Assembly: GCA_034190875.2 (NCBI GenBank) | Contig: CM067345.1 | Span: 20,463,376 to 20,527,375, forward strand | DNA length: 64,000 nt | Reading direction: 5' to 3' | Source: Urechis unicinctus | Taxonomy: Eukaryota; Annelida; Polychaeta; Xenopneusta; Urechidae | Shown here: positions 13,341 to 26,075 of the stretch, piece by piece | Layout: each line of letters opens with the position of its first letter | Position numbering within the stretch: position 1 is the first letter of the stretch | Position numbers and translations under genes: made by a program | The notes under the pieces: model-generated | Database searches by the model: none | Seen by the model: the letters and a program-made list of their open reading frames with translations, nothing else | What the model was told of the DNA's origin: nothing

Positions 13341-14639
13341 TGCATAAAACGTTAGTATGCGGTACTGAGGCAACAGCATTTACAAGTAAGAATAGCGTTT
13401 TATATGATGGTAGGAGGGTACTTGACCCACCCTCTAAAGGATCATTCCTACACTCTACATTTTCATCTTGTTTTGAATGTAGACACTGAACTATAAAACA
13501 AAACATGTTATTACAGACACACCCTGGAAATTTCCATAGTGCCCACGATTGAAATAGGACACCGTGTTGAGAAATTATGGTTGATCAATATGTATTATGA
13601 TGACAAAAAAAATTACACGAATCGGTGATAATGAAATAAACGCTAACATGTCGCATTTCCGCACATACCATAGCAAATCAACATTCAGTTTTATGGCCAG
13701 AGTTGATAGAAAGAAGTGTGATTTTATTAACTTTATGTCATCATCACCGTCGAGTAGAGCACACAGTTCAGCATCAAAAAATGTCCAAAGTAGTTGTTTT
13801 CACAAGCTGACCGACGTGTGATATCTCTGCAGTCAAGGCGACTAGCAATCTCGGTAGGCTTCCTAAATCAGGTAGACCAGCTATGAGCAAAGTACTCTTT
13901 ATAATATAGCTATTTCATGTTGAAGGAATGACGATCACGCCTAAACTGCATTCTATTGATGGGGCTTTACAAAGACTTACAAAGTTTAATACCAAAAAAA
14001 TCCTTAAAGAGACTGGTAAACATCCGTCTGATCATGTCGATAAATAAGTCTTACTACCGCTGCAATGCATTGTTTGCTGGTTTCGTATATATGTGCAATT
14101 GTGCCACTTCCAGTCGTCCTTGGATTTTAAATAAAGTTTTGCACATGCTGTAGCCATAGCATGGCCCGGCCGTTATTTGTGTAACTGGAGTCCACCAACT
14201 TGTCTTTATTGACTTTTTCTTTAGCAGAATGCATGAACTTAACTTGGAGATACAAGTTTAAAAGAACAATGACGTTGTTATTTTTATGTTTGCCTCTTTT
14301 AAACTAGAAAAGCGGCCTCAGTGCTACGTCTAATAGTTTATATAGTCTAGCCCTCTTAAGTCTGTCAGTCAAGCGATGTTTCTACCCGACAGCACAAATG
14401 TCGTCGCCAGCGGTATTGATTAGTTTTAAGCCGATTGTTCTCGTATCAAATATGAAGCAACATTTCCGTGCGGCATCCAAGATTTATCCTGGTTAGTTGT
14501 CTGATGTGCGTAAAGCAGAAGTAGAAGACTTATTACAAATCAGTCCACTGTGATGTGATACAAGAGTAACTTACAACGATTGGACTTCCTCCTTACATAT
14601 GTGGACACATAGCTGTTGATTGACGTCCGTGTGGTAGAT

Positions 14640-14880
14640 AACCGTGGGTCAGACGTGGTGTAAGTACGTTATACTAGGTTAAACTCCATTACGCTACGTT
14701 AAGTAATTTGGGTGATGAGCCACAGAAGGGTACGGATAAGTATGTTAAAGTAAGGGGTAAACCATATGATAATACGATCAACTACGCTACACTACGCTAA
14801 TACGGGCGCGGCTCGCCTACGGAGAGGTACGGAGAGGTACGTCTGCCTACGATAGTACAGTAGACTACGGTAGCCTTGTT
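14640..14880. repeat. CTACG-rich degenerate array at the end of unit A
   Basis: Many loosely spaced TACG/CTACG words (for example CTACGCTACACTACGCTA and GGAGAGGTACGGAGAGGTACG) after the conserved CCGTGGGTCAGACGTGGTGT. The equivalent place in unit B, 61140-61375, has the same character. Homology between the units stops just after it, so it may mark the edge of the repeat unit. Confidence 0.6.
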
Positions 14881-16343
14881 AGAGTAGTCATCGTTTTTAT
14901 GGCATAAATTTAGCTAATTAATTGGACTTGACGAGACATATTTAGCTTATAGTATGGTTGACACACGTCGCAACGCCTTCACCTTAGCGACATTTGAAAG
15001 GACAGTATCTATGACTTATGTATTTGCTGGCACCTTGATCAACAGCCGAATGACATATGTTATTGTGCTAATCTTGCCACAGTTGTACATGAGATATTCA
15101 CTGTCTGTCATCGAGTAGCTGAGGTGGTGTGTCTATCGTATGGGTGTATTCATACAGGTATCTGCGTGTTCTTGGGTTAATTTATTGGCTGCTATAAGAC
15201 ATTCACGGTGGGCTAATGTTGGATATTGTTTCACGAAGTTTCCAAATTATTCATCTTAGAGTCGAACCTATTAGGTAAATTACTAGGTTGTTAATAACCG
15301 TCTGTCGCAGTTAAGCAAGTTCAGGTCACACATAAATGATACAACTAGATATCCTGCTGTGCCTCGAGTATGTTTAAGAACAAATGTGTCCGTACTGTTT
15401 CATCGATGGCAAAGCTCACGTTTCGGAAGAACCAGCGAATTTGCAGTGCACATTTGACAATCTATTCTTCTTGTCGCAATGATATTGCCCTAGAAACACA
15501 TGGCCAGGACATGCGCGCCGCTAGACTGCCACCAAACATGACAGACTCAATGCCTGATAAACTCATGACCGAAATTATATAGACAGTTTAGTTGATTGAT
15601 TAGGACCAGGATGACCATCCAACTGTCATCGCAATACACATCACTGAACATTTAATGCAAAGGATAGTAACATAAGACAAAGTAAACCCGCCATGTGATT
15701 CGTTTGATAAATCGTAAATTTCTTATCTATCAGGCTTACCGTCTGTACATGTCCAAATGTTTGCGATTACACGTCAGGTTACTAGAGACATTTTGATTAA
15801 CAAGCCCATCATGTCATGTGTGCGAGTATAAAATCACGCGCACATGAGGTTATTTCAATAGATAGAACTACTAACACGAGAAAGCCGTCTATAAGGTGTA
15901 AATCAGTGACAAGAATGGGGCACGCGCTGTAAAGTTGATTGGATCCGTCTGATGTGATTAACTGCGGACTAGCACGAGGTTTAATGTGTGCTTGATATGC
16001 AAGATGTGCGAACATCGCTTCCTGCTTTGGCTGAGGCGGGGTTCAGCTGCTCGATCATCCTGTTTAAGAAGGAGTGCTTTGACGTTCATCTTCCTGCATA
16101 TCGATGCGGTAGCCGTATGCTTTGTTATCAACACAACTAATGTTTGCATCATGAGCGTCAGGACAGAATGTATTATGAATCTTATCGATGTCGATAAGGT
16201 GGCGTTAGCAATTGCCCTCAAAGGTTTAATTTCTTACAAATGCCTTCTCTCGCCTCACTTGACATATGGCGTGTTGCGTCGAAGTGACTTAAATATGAGC
16301 GTATCTTACCCTTTAACCTCAGTGTAATATGTTCTTCCTCCCT
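14880..16343. other. Unassigned sequence right of unit A
   Basis: No recognisable gene family and no clear paralogue in the window. Overlapping open frames of about 90-110 residues on both strands near 15958-16327 look like chance frames. They have no motif I recognise and no start context worth noting. Confidence 0.4.
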
Positions 16344-16480
16344 GATACATCAATAATCATCACCTCTCGAGTTTTACAAATCAGTTGTGCATGTGACCGT
16401 TTCAATGCCTGATTGTAATTTTTTTTTGTGTTTTTCTAGGCTTGTCCCTGATACTATCAATGAATCATCACCTCTCGAGA
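16343..16480 (+). repeat. Local direct repeat of about 28 bp
   Basis: A sequence ending ATCATCACCTCTCGAG occurs at about 16343-16370 and again at 16449-16479, both preceded by CCTGATAC. The spacing of about 107 bp suggests a small tandem duplication next to the (TA)n tract. Confidence 0.7.
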
Positions 16481-16485
16481 TAGAT

Positions 16486-16512
16486 ATGTATATATATATA
16501 TATATATATATT

Positions 16513-16580
<68 letters not shown>

Positions 16581-16622
16581 CATATCTATCTATCTCTCTC
16601 TCTATATATATATATATATATC
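16486..16622. repeat. (TA)n microsatellite with a short GATA/CT segment
   Basis: Nearly pure TA dinucleotides, interrupted by TTCCA near 16511, then a short CTATCTATCTCTCTCTCT stretch, then TA again to the CCGATATATCCG sequence. Open frames reading YIYI are artefacts. Confidence 0.95.
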
Positions 16623-16624
16623 CG

Positions 16625-18600
16625 ATATATCCGTAGGATTGTTTCCAATTGTATTCCGGCATTGTATAGCAGCTGAATAGAAAGCCATCATCATCCATTA
16701 TGCATTGTCGACATGCTGAATTGTTATCGCATGCAAATGTTATGCTCTGCCGACCCTTATATCACAACCGAATTGCTACTATAATATGGATAATAAGAAT
16801 TCTACGCAATCATTCAAACTGTCTTAAATAGGAATTGTACTGACACATCAATTGAATTTTAGTTTTAGATGATAAAAATTTGATGATTTGTTGGTTAAAG
16901 ACATGGACGGAGCGAGCGACCAGGTATCAATACAGATAGAAAACTGTCTTGTCTCAGTCGTCTACTTCGCATAACTCTAGTCATTGTCTCAAATATATGG
17001 TGTGCCTTGACAGGGGGTCGGGGCGATTTTGCGTGTGACGCCGGATATGTGTCAGTGCGTGTGTACGGTGGGCCTTTTATAGTTGTAGGGATTTCAGCAT
17101 TGTTTAAATAAGTTAAATGCTTAAAGTCAGGTCATTGAGATCAGTAAGCAGATGTGATCACATAAAGCATCAAAGTGGCCCCGATATGATTCGGCTCAGT
17201 CGTCCTTGCTTATTAAACCCACTTGTCAACTGTGCTGGCCTAAATAGTAATCAGCATATAGTGCCATCTGTTGTGTGCATAATAACATTGGCAAATTATT
17301 TGCATCAATCGAGGCATAAACATTAGGATGCGTCAGGATCATTTGTGGTGACACTGCGAATGTTAAACACAAAATGACTATAAGGGGGGAATGTATCATT
17401 CATGGTGTCAATTCGTCATTTATATCCTTTTTGCCTCGTTACAAATATTTAGTTTTGTCAAATATCACAACTATGCAACCTTGAAATGATAAATTATGCA
17501 ATGACGTTATGAATGATCAATACATATTATGTTGTCGTACCAAATTGGTGTGAGTCATTGAGGGTGAATAAGAGCAATGAACGGTATCACTTTATGAGTC
17601 TAAGACTTTAATCAAATATCGCGATTGTTCGTCGTGATACAGTGGTTTCGGCATAGTCTGTCGGACTTCTCTGATATGTCTCTATCTTGTGAATCGTTTT
17701 TTCTGCATCTTGAGTTTGTAAATAGAGTCATCGGTGATATGCGACCCAAAATACTTGTAACTAACCCTGGGTCAGATGGATTGCAACATCGCTTTTCTCT
17801 TTATCGAATTTAGTTTACATACATAAATAACTGGTTATTTGTACATTGCCATGTAGACACATTAAAGCATTTGTTCTTCTCCCAGTGTATCGGAACATTG
17901 CGTACAAAGTGACCAACCTGTGAAATAAGCCTTTTAATCCATCCATTAACCAGGTATATAATTGTTATAAAACATTCAATGATCCCCAGGCCTAAAAAGT
18001 TTGCGATAGTATATGTAGCATTACAACGGCAATGACAATAACCGCTGAATGACGATGTAGAAGCATTTCTCAGACTTATGCCTAAGAGGTTCATGAAATA
18101 TTTACAAATACTCTGGCATATTACCTGTCTTACTGGTAACACTTTGTTCATTGAATTACGAAAGTAAACCAATGCCATTTCGTACGCATAAAGTATAGTA
18201 AGAAAGTATACCGCCGGTACTTCTCGTTGGCAATACGGATGAATATATCGAATAATAACCACAAACAACATGTAAGGCATGCCTTATATAGTCATATTGA
18301 CGTTAATCCCGTTTCACCATCCTAAATTACGGCAGACCAGCTCTTGTAGAGTTGATTTGTGGTTCAAGTGGGACATTGATGTGCTGGTAATAGTCCTCTG
18401 TTTATGTTACACTCTTGTCACTTGCTCCGACTCGTATCTTGATTGTGTTTTGTCCATATAAGACCAATTCTATGATACTGTGCTCTAATTATCTAATGCT
18501 TCTTTTCTGTTCTTGTACGTCACACCGATCCGTATTTGTACTGTGCTCCGTTCATTTGAGGTGTCCATACCCTGAAAATGGGCATTAATCATCAACAGTT
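16625..18600. other. Unassigned AT-rich region
   Basis: No gene that I recognise. The longest open frame, on the minus strand at 17810-18280 (156 codons), is rich in Tyr, Ile and Cys and shows no known motif. I treat it as unproven. No tandem repeat was noticed. Confidence 0.35.
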
Positions 18601-20100
18601 CCAAACTACACCTTAAAACATTGCATTCATCATCTACATTAGCATTGTCTCATGCTTTGGCTTCGTTTTTGCCCCTAATACTGACCCCTACCTCGGTTGT
18701 TTTCTGTCCATTTGTGGTGTTAATACTCTGCAAACATGCATTCGCTTGCCCCGAGCGGTCTTCTGTGCGCTGAGTCAGCATTGGTACACAGCTCCAGTTT
18801 GTTAGTAAACCAATGTATCCTCTTAAAATGACACAATAGCAAACCTGTCGCTGCAATAGCATAGCGATGCTTCTGTGAGTGAGATGGGTGGATGACAGTT
18901 GGGAGAGGAGACAAGGACTCATCAGAAAATATGGAAATGCAGTACACTATAAAATTGTGTTATGATGTAAAAGCTGTAGTGCAGGGGATGATATAGAGAT
19001 TCTTTGACAATTGGTGGTGAACTTTATTGCAACTTGACTTGACTAAGCGAGACAGGGCATTTCGAGCGCAAACAAAAGATGCTTAGGGATCGTGGAACAA
19101 TCGCAAATAAAAATAATGCATTTAATAATCTACTTGAACAACGAAAAGAGGTGTAGAGCATGAATAGCTCGTACAGAGTTGTATACCCAGACTAATCGAC
19201 TGAGAGAAAATACCCATCAGCTTCTCAGTTAAGTCACTACTCTTGCTTAACCAATTCGTTCCATTTTTGAGAGCCGGGTGTTACCATAGATATCGTCATT
19301 ATTGTTATTGTAAGGCTGCCAGTACTTTAGGGCTGTTACTAGCAGGTGGTAGCCGCTCCAACGATACTACACAGAGGTAGTGACAGCGCAATAATAAATG
19401 CAGGACTTTGGCCGAATTCTAGCCTTACATGTCGAAAAGCAGCAATGGCACTTTCATGTATTTGAAGAAGTATCGCTTCCTTTCAAATAAACTGCCATGA
19501 TGGCTCGCAGAACATGTGTGTGTCATGGTGATAGCAGTTTACTGCATTATTGTCGTACACATGTTAGCCCATCATTAAAATTGTACATGCTACTTCCACG
19601 ACAAAGCATCCAATTAACGAGATTTTTCACCCGTGCTGCAAAACTGTTGAACTGAGGAAGTTAACTGGTGGTTTGGTGGGGCTGTTTGATATGTTTGCTT
19701 TATTCAAATTAGGATAAACACCATTATTCTGCTCTGCTGTAACATACATGTTTAGATAACATATATATTTATTGGGGTAATTGTAGTTTTGAAATAAAAT
19801 CAAACAGCACCCTCTTCTCTATCACTAAGTAGTTGAATTTTGTTTTTATATTTAATATTTAATCTTTTAACGTTAGCAAAATCTTTGATTGTTCTTTAAA
19901 ATTAGATGATATTCCATATTTGTATGATGGTAGGTCATTTGCCATTATGAGGATATTTGCCTATAAGAGGTATGTATTTAAGATTTGGCGTAGTCTGAAT
20001 AAATAAATGAATTATCCCTAAAAGAAAACCACATATATTATTTTCAAATTTTGGCCCAAATGACCGTAACAGGATTGGCTTGTTGTGATTTTGTTGTATG
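18600..20100 (+). repeat. Block paralogous to 56740-58130 in unit B
   Basis: Shared landmarks in order: TCAGAAAATAT followed by a CACTATAA word (18925 and 57155), GTACCCAGAC/ATACCCAGAC (19183 and 57318), and a TTTATTGGGGTAATT-like word (19768 and 57861). Unit A lacks this block, so unit B holds extra sequence of the same family. A separate short match, 19910-20000 with 22795-22890 (ATATTTGCCTAT, TAGTCTGAAT), shows further mosaic relations. No coding capacity was seen. Confidence 0.6.
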
Positions 20101-20263
20101 GTGTGAGAGTGAGTATCATCTTTAAACTATCTTATTTAATCTGGACAGGTGGTGTGAAGTAACAAATAATGCAGACAATTTCTTCTTTGAATACTTCCTT
20201 GCTTTAAAGTTGACAACTGAGGGGAATTCCAAGGGCACTGACATTAATATTTGCAAATAGTCC

Positions 20264-21885
20264 TCAGTCCACATCAATGTTACCTTTAATCAAAGCACCC
20301 TGCAAGTTCCCTAAAAGCCCAGCCACGGTCCACAGCTGTGGAGCAGTTCCAACTAGGGAGAGGGGTTTGGTAGTGTCGAGGATTGTATTCCTTGATCCTT
20401 CTGATATATCTTTCACGTGAATACTTACACTTGCAATTTGTTAACTTTCTGATATTTCCTCGGGGGTGAACTGTTTATTTGCTCTAAGAAAATTGGGTAC
20501 GGTAACTCCCGCTAGTTTTTGGACAACTAACTGTTTAATGGTGAAGGCCTTGTCTGCCATGATCTCATCTCCTGGCTCTAACAGCCCGAGTACCCCACTA
20601 TCACAACATCAGACATGCAGCCACTGTATAAAGGGGACAGAAATGTCAGGGCTCAGCGCGGGGCAATACAAACCAGACACTTAACTGTGGTTCTGCCCTT
20701 ATAATGTGAGTAAAGTTGTGAGTTGGCAGCAAGAGATGATGGTTGCTGGATTTCTATTTCATAACAGTCAATGATTATTCTGGTATTGGGGAATGAGTTC
20801 TTGAAAATGGTTGAAATCTGCTTCCTCATGGAGTTTCGTGGAACCCATATTGGTATCTTACGAAGTACAGTGAACAGAGTGACTGAGGCCAGAGAACAGC
20901 TAGATCCGACAACTAAGTCGTTATTTTTAAGCCCAACCCTCAGACGACACAGAAACAAAAACAACTCATCAATGAGTTGTGTGCCTCCAGACTTTCCTGC
21001 CATTGTAACATCTGTACTAGAAACATAGTGCAAGCTGGTCATTTTCTTAGCTACCGGCTGTATGAAAAAGTACTACAAACTCATAATAGTTTCTGAACCA
21101 AGTATAAAACCGTACCATGTCAGATTCATAGGAGAACCGACAAATACCGAACGTTTCGATCTGTAGTGGCTCTTTCTATTTTTGTGATTCTGCATACTTG
21201 ATTTGCATATCCTGCAGCAACTTCTCTAGCTGAGCTACTTTGCTGTCATTCTCTTCCACGATGATATGGATGTCAGGATCAGCAGTGACAGGCAGGGGCT
21301 GGTCATCTACTTGGCTTGGATTTTTGTCTACATGTAAGAGAGCAGTTACTTTCTTAAGAATCATTGGACGCGTGTTCTATTTGTAAAGTGCAATTAAATT
21401 TTTATTGATATAATATTACTCTATATCATGCTTCTTTCTTCTTGGTTCTTTAGGTGACGACCGTTTGAATATGGAGGGGATCGCCGACGATTTAAGGCAC
21501 CTCCTAACAGGTGTCCACCTGAAATCGTCCTTGCTGAAATGGAGAGAACACACAGACTGATACCTGGAGTGCATTTACATTATGAAAACATGATAATAAA
21601 TATGAAAAGTATCAATGTATTCCTTCTTATGGGCTTTGCTCTCTTAAAACACATGAGACTATCCAAACAGCTCAAGCCTTCTTATAATCGCTAACATGTT
21701 CTAGATCGTAGTTGTAATCAACTCACCATGAACCCGTGTTCTGGACCTTGTTTTCGCCTGATTTTGTAGAGCCGGGCTTTTCTTTTTGAAGCATCTTTTG
21801 GAATTCGGTTAAATGAATATCTGGGTTAACTGTTCCATCACTCTTACAAAACGGAACGCAGCAATAACGATGGCTATTTGGTCGA
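20264..21885 (-). pseudogene. THAP-domain DDE (PIF/Harbinger, ISL2EU-like) transposase, broken
   Basis: This is the remnant of a cut-and-paste transposase read leftward. Exon 1 (about 21885-21727) starts a THAP zinc finger with C-C-x3-C, and ends at a good GTGAGT donor. Exon 2 (about 21563-21430), after a CTCCAG acceptor, carries the second zinc half, VCSLHF, and the conserved AIPSIF. Exon 3 (from 21376) has a short coiled-coil linker ending LEKLLQDMQ, then FGICRFS and KFYTGF-like residues. Next come the DDE_Tnp_4 landmarks: RIIIDCYEIEIQQPSSL (first Asp), TTVKCLV, CMSD (second) and DEIMADKAFTI (third). It ends with PLSLVG and LWTVAGLLGNLQGALIK. Breaks include in-frame stops after AESQK and after VCIAPR, and several frame changes. 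The DDE order and THAP pairing fit the ISL2EU-type families known from animals. The left end of the element was not located. Confidence 0.82.
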
Positions 21886-24800
21886 GACACAGCGGCAGAT
21901 GATGCAATGTTTACAACTGGCTGCGGTCCGGCTCACGAGGTCGGAGGTCAACAGTGCTATCACCCATCGCCTCGTTCTGGCAGCAGAATGCGCGGCATGC
22001 ATAAATATTGAGAACCCCAAATTGTATTTTCTTAATTGCGCCGTCGAGTTATTTTGTATAAAGCTTAAATACAGCTGGTGGCATCAGCATCTAGGGTAAA
22101 GACCAAGCGACGATGTGTACAGATTGAAGAGCAGTTGTCCTAAGATTCCTGAAGCACACCACAACTGTCAGCTTTAGGGAAACTATAAGTAGCCTCATAT
22201 ACTACTGATTCTTGCAGCAGAGTTGTGAGATTCTCTTTAAAAATAAGGTTCTTTCGCGTTTTACGAGCATTTGATAAAACCAGTGAACACCTTTCTTAAA
22301 AGCCTTAGACGCGTCTAGTAACTGAATGCATTAATATGCAAAGTGGCCGACCTTACTAGAAATTTGCATCATTGTTTTTTTAGCACATGTAAGGAGAACA
22401 GAATGCAGGACTATATTAAGGACATACAAGTGCAGATAGATACAAGGGCTGTTTTGGGAATGAATAAGTGACACGCGTAGTGGCAAGACCATTTGCGGAT
22501 TCCTCAATTTTTGCGTCTATAGAGCGCGTCAATGTTGACTACGAGTTGTCACTTTGGTAGCGGTATCAGTGCTGCACATGTTAGCCTTTGTAACCTGAGT
22601 CTTCTTCAGACTGTCGCTTACGCTATTAAGGAGTGCAGTCGGCGATGTTATCAACCCTAAAGCAGTGGCAACTTTGTCGTCCGTTGGTATTCAAATGCTT
22701 TAAAGAGAGTTGTAGCCTTTTCAGTACCAAACTGTCGGCAGTTGCCCAGAGAATTACCCCTAGGGCTAGACACTGGCGGAAGGAAATTAGATAATATCCC
22801 TTATTTGTGTAATGGTAGATTATTTGCCATAATATGGATATTTGCCTATGGGAGTTATGTTAATGGTTTTGAAGCGTGGGCATAGTCTGAATCTCCTGGG
22901 CTCGTTGTCCCAAGATAGTTATCCGGTTACAGGGAAGTCCGTAATGACCCCATCTAGTTGTGGTTGTTTCCGCCGTTGCACTTTGCCAATAAACAATTCC
23001 TGTCACCCAGGCCTTTTCCCATCCCAAGTGCTTGACACTGACGGAAGGCAAAACTGGAGCTCAACCGAGTTTGCCTCATTAGCTCTCATGATGCGTCATT
23101 ATCTGACTTGCCTTGCTGCACAAGCTTGTGTACACACACCTCGCTTCCTTTTAAGTATTTTCAACATTATTGGTTTCCAAATCACGGCGATGATGACTTT
23201 TGAAACATCAATACATCGCGTACTTGCCTCACGAACCGCATTTGGTTTTCCCCATTACAGCAGACTCACCTTAGGTGGAATTTGATACGGTAAATGTAAA
23301 AGCATCTGTGACTTATGGACCTCAGTATCTTTGACTTACTTATCAACATAATATATGGACAATATATTCTTCATCCTGCCTTGCATATCATTTATTTGAA
23401 TATCGATTCTGTTGTTGTATACTGTGTTATCAAAACATAATATATATATTGCCATCATAAGCTTCTTACTGTTTGCCATGTGTCATGACAGGATATTCCT
23501 CGGCGTATGAATCGTGTTGGAGCTAATTGTTAATCAACCGTAGCATTTGCGCAATCTTTTATATTTATGATGTCAGCTGTAGGTCTTTATGTTCCGTTGG
23601 GAAATAATTGTTATCAATTGTATGCCGACACTGAATGATATTTCACATTATTCCAGTACATACGTGCATCCAGCTATCTAATGTTTACTGGCAAGATTTG
23701 ATCAGCTGATATTTTATTAAAACTGCTTTAACATGCAAATCGTTTACTACTGCTAACCACATGTTGGTTAATCGTGCATAAAAGTACTCTTTACTCTGAA
23801 ACTCTATAAGAGGAGTTGGGCAGTTTGTAGATCAAGTAATAGCTGTCGAATGTGAATGGTGGATATGATATGCTAAGACATTTAGGTGGGTGTTTGGTGT
23901 TGCATTTCACGCATATCTATGACTTTCAGTGGCGGTTTTGCAGATTTGAAAAGACTGTCATCGCTTCCTGCTCTTGATGAAGGGCGATAGCTTGACCATC
24001 ACAACTACAGTTAATTTCGCTTCTGAAGTTGCATATGGTATTATCATCTTCATCTTATACATCACATGTTCCCGTCGCGACATGGTGTGATCCGATACAA
24101 GACACAATTCATCCAGCGGCTTCATTCTATCCTTTACATGAGATGTATATGAAAATTAAACCGTCAATGCCATTCATTGAGGTAAACATTTTTTTCAGAT
24201 GGATTTACCTTCGGACTTTTCCAAATCACGGCGAAATGATTGAAAAGACATTTGGTCTGATCGAGCAGTGAAGTCTGAATAAAACCAACTTGTTCTTTTC
24301 TTTTGTTTTCACTAAAGCCTCAACAATCCTCGTTTGTTTTATCATATTGTCATTTGTACGGCTAAGTCATTGTTCGTTTTTATCAGTCGGATAGTGCATT
24401 TGTTATGTGATTAAACCCGAAACTGCAATATATGAAATAATAATGAAATCAGGACGCTCATTTCGTCAGTAATTCTAACTGTATAGTCTTTAAACGAAAT
24501 ATTGTTACTAATTGTATACCGATGCCCAAATACCAATCTAAAAGATATATTATTTTCTGTCATGCCAGTCAATATAAGATATTGTTTACTAGTTAGCATT
24601 GGTGTACCGCTTTAGCATGAACATAGTTTGTCACTGCCAGCCGCCTCATTGATTAATCGTACTTACATGCACTTGGTACACTAAACAATATTAGCTCAAA
24701 AAGCAGGGATTATGATATATTATGATTGGCGAATTTAACTACGTAGGTTATATATACTGCCTATATATATATACAAAGTCATTAAACAAAGTGATACACA

Positions 24801-25692
24801 ATGAACTCGGTCACATTTGCTCATCGATCGATAAACTTCGTCGGTCAATGTATTGCTACCGATTCTAAAAGTGCCATTGTTACCTAATGTAGCAGCTGCA
24901 AAGAGCCGTCAATGTTAATACAATTATGAATTGTTTACTGGCTAGAATTGGTTTAGTGGCATTATACAAACATGTTTTGTAATGCAAAAGATTTTTCTCT
25001 GCAGGACCAAAGGCATACGCTCAGTTTACGCAACACTTTGCGGCGGGGTAGCAGGAATTAGGATATGATGGTATAAGCTAATGAAACAAGGTAAATCATG
25101 GATATGTCCTGTACTACTGTAACAGATATCGAATTTGGATTTATTGGTTAAAGCTTGCTTAGTTTTCATCGACACATATAAGCTGCTAAAGTGACATGAT
25201 ATGCAGATAGGCATAGATTAATAACCTATGTTCAAACATCTTCGGACGTCTGGGCTTTATGAGTCGCCAGTTTGATTTTGGCATTGCTTCGTGAGTCTGT
25301 CGATTGCTTGATCGTTTTGTAAGCCAACCATATTGCTTTTTACAGGTCTTTCATTTCAAGCGTTACATAATGTTGCTACACTTACATGATATAACTACCA
25401 TGCTTGTGTAACCTCGCTTTGTTTGGAGGCTTTTTGCACAGACGAGGCTGATTGCTTTGCGACGCTTGTTATATGGTTTTCGTTCGTAAGTTGGGGCTGA
25501 GTTGAGCTACTTGTCAACTAAACGGAATAGCCGGATCAGTTATATGCTATACTATGGTAATCAAAGGAATGTTTGCAAGAATAACTTCAACTTACAGTGC
25601 TTGGCAGTCTTTTACTTGGTTTTTAATGCCGCACCATAGGGCATTGATGGACCCACATTAAATTGAATCGCTGTAACCGAAGCAAGAGAATC
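20685..25692 (+). repeat. First copy of a near-identical 5-kb block flanking the gap
   Basis: Runs in register with 26076-30845, with only occasional substitutions and a few indels. This copy has a 227-bp segment (25154-25380) missing from the other, a longer (TA) run at 24762, and GTACGGCTAAGTC near 24357. It lacks a ~13-bp insertion present near 28284. The closeness points to allelic copies or a very recent duplication. Apart from the transposase at the left end, I see no gene: the 147-codon frame at 22842-23285 is changed by an indel in the partner. Confidence 0.9.
22795..25692 (+). other. Non-coding remainder of the first block copy
   Basis: AT-rich sequence with no recognisable product. 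The part 22500-22780 resembles the units near 60750-61000 and 14300-14480 (CTTCAGACTGT and GCGATGTT words). The part 24000-24760 has a diverged relative at 32730-33480. Confidence 0.5.
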
Positions 25693-25975
25693 GCATCTCA
25701 CCTATTTAGTAGGAAGACTCCTCGGAGTCTATTATATCCATTGCTATAAAAGGTGGCTAATCTAGGTCTTTATTATAATTACCTCGATGCAGCATTGTAC
25801 ATTGGCTTTATCTCATCTATTAACCTCAGTGCAATAATTGTACTACACAACGGTCATTCCTATCAGCCAAGCGACAGTCGGAAGTGACTGAGTTTGTATT
25901 ATATGCTAGTGCTCGCCTGCAACTTTCCTCCCGTTTTCTATGGCCACCATGGCAGTCAAATGGAATACACTCAGC
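25693..25975. other. Unique sequence left of the gap
   Basis: About 280 bp not shared with the partner copy. It contains the short palindrome ACTCCTCGGAGT near 25708. No gene was seen. The shared block ends at 25692, where this copy reads GCATCTCACC and the partner CAGACCATGG. Confidence 0.5.
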
Positions 25976-26075
25976 NNNNNNNNNNNNNNNNNNNNNNNNN
26001 NNNNNNNNNNNNNNNNNNNNNNNNNNNNNNNNNNNNNNNNNNNNNNNNNNNNNNNNNNNNNNNNNNNNNNNNNNN
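25976..26075. other. Assembly gap (100 N)
   Basis: A run of exactly 100 N, the conventional placeholder for a scaffold gap of unknown size. The duplicated block resumes at its very first base, 26076, which implies a contig end. Confidence 0.99.

Larger units (their letters stand above)
2985..14880 (+). repeat. Large repeat unit A, non-coding
   Basis: Paralogous over about 12 kb, in the same order, with unit B (35615-61375). Paired landmarks: TATTGCGGACATATTTGA (2999 and 35630), the microsatellite block (6590 and 43900), ATAGATGCTAACA followed by AGACAGAC (8380 and 54125), AGTAGCAGGACATGCATGG (9486 and 55572), TGTGTTAGCCGACTCAAGCA (11291 and 58362), CACATGCAAAG (13286 and 60523), and CCGTGGGTCAGACGTGGTGT (14642 and 61141). 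The copies look roughly 75-85% alike by eye, with many indels. Open frames are short and not shared between copies, so I see no gene. Confidence 0.8.

Noticed and set aside
17810..18280. 156-codon minus-strand open frame, the longest outside mobile elements on the left
   Set aside because: No recognisable motif, no paralogue kept open, no promoter or splice context. In 64 kb of AT-rich DNA a frame of this length can arise by chance.
22842..23285. 147-codon plus-strand frame in the duplicated block
   Set aside because: The near-identical partner (28240-28751) has an indel that changes the frame. The protein has no known motif and is rich in chance-like Ser, Thr and Leu runs.
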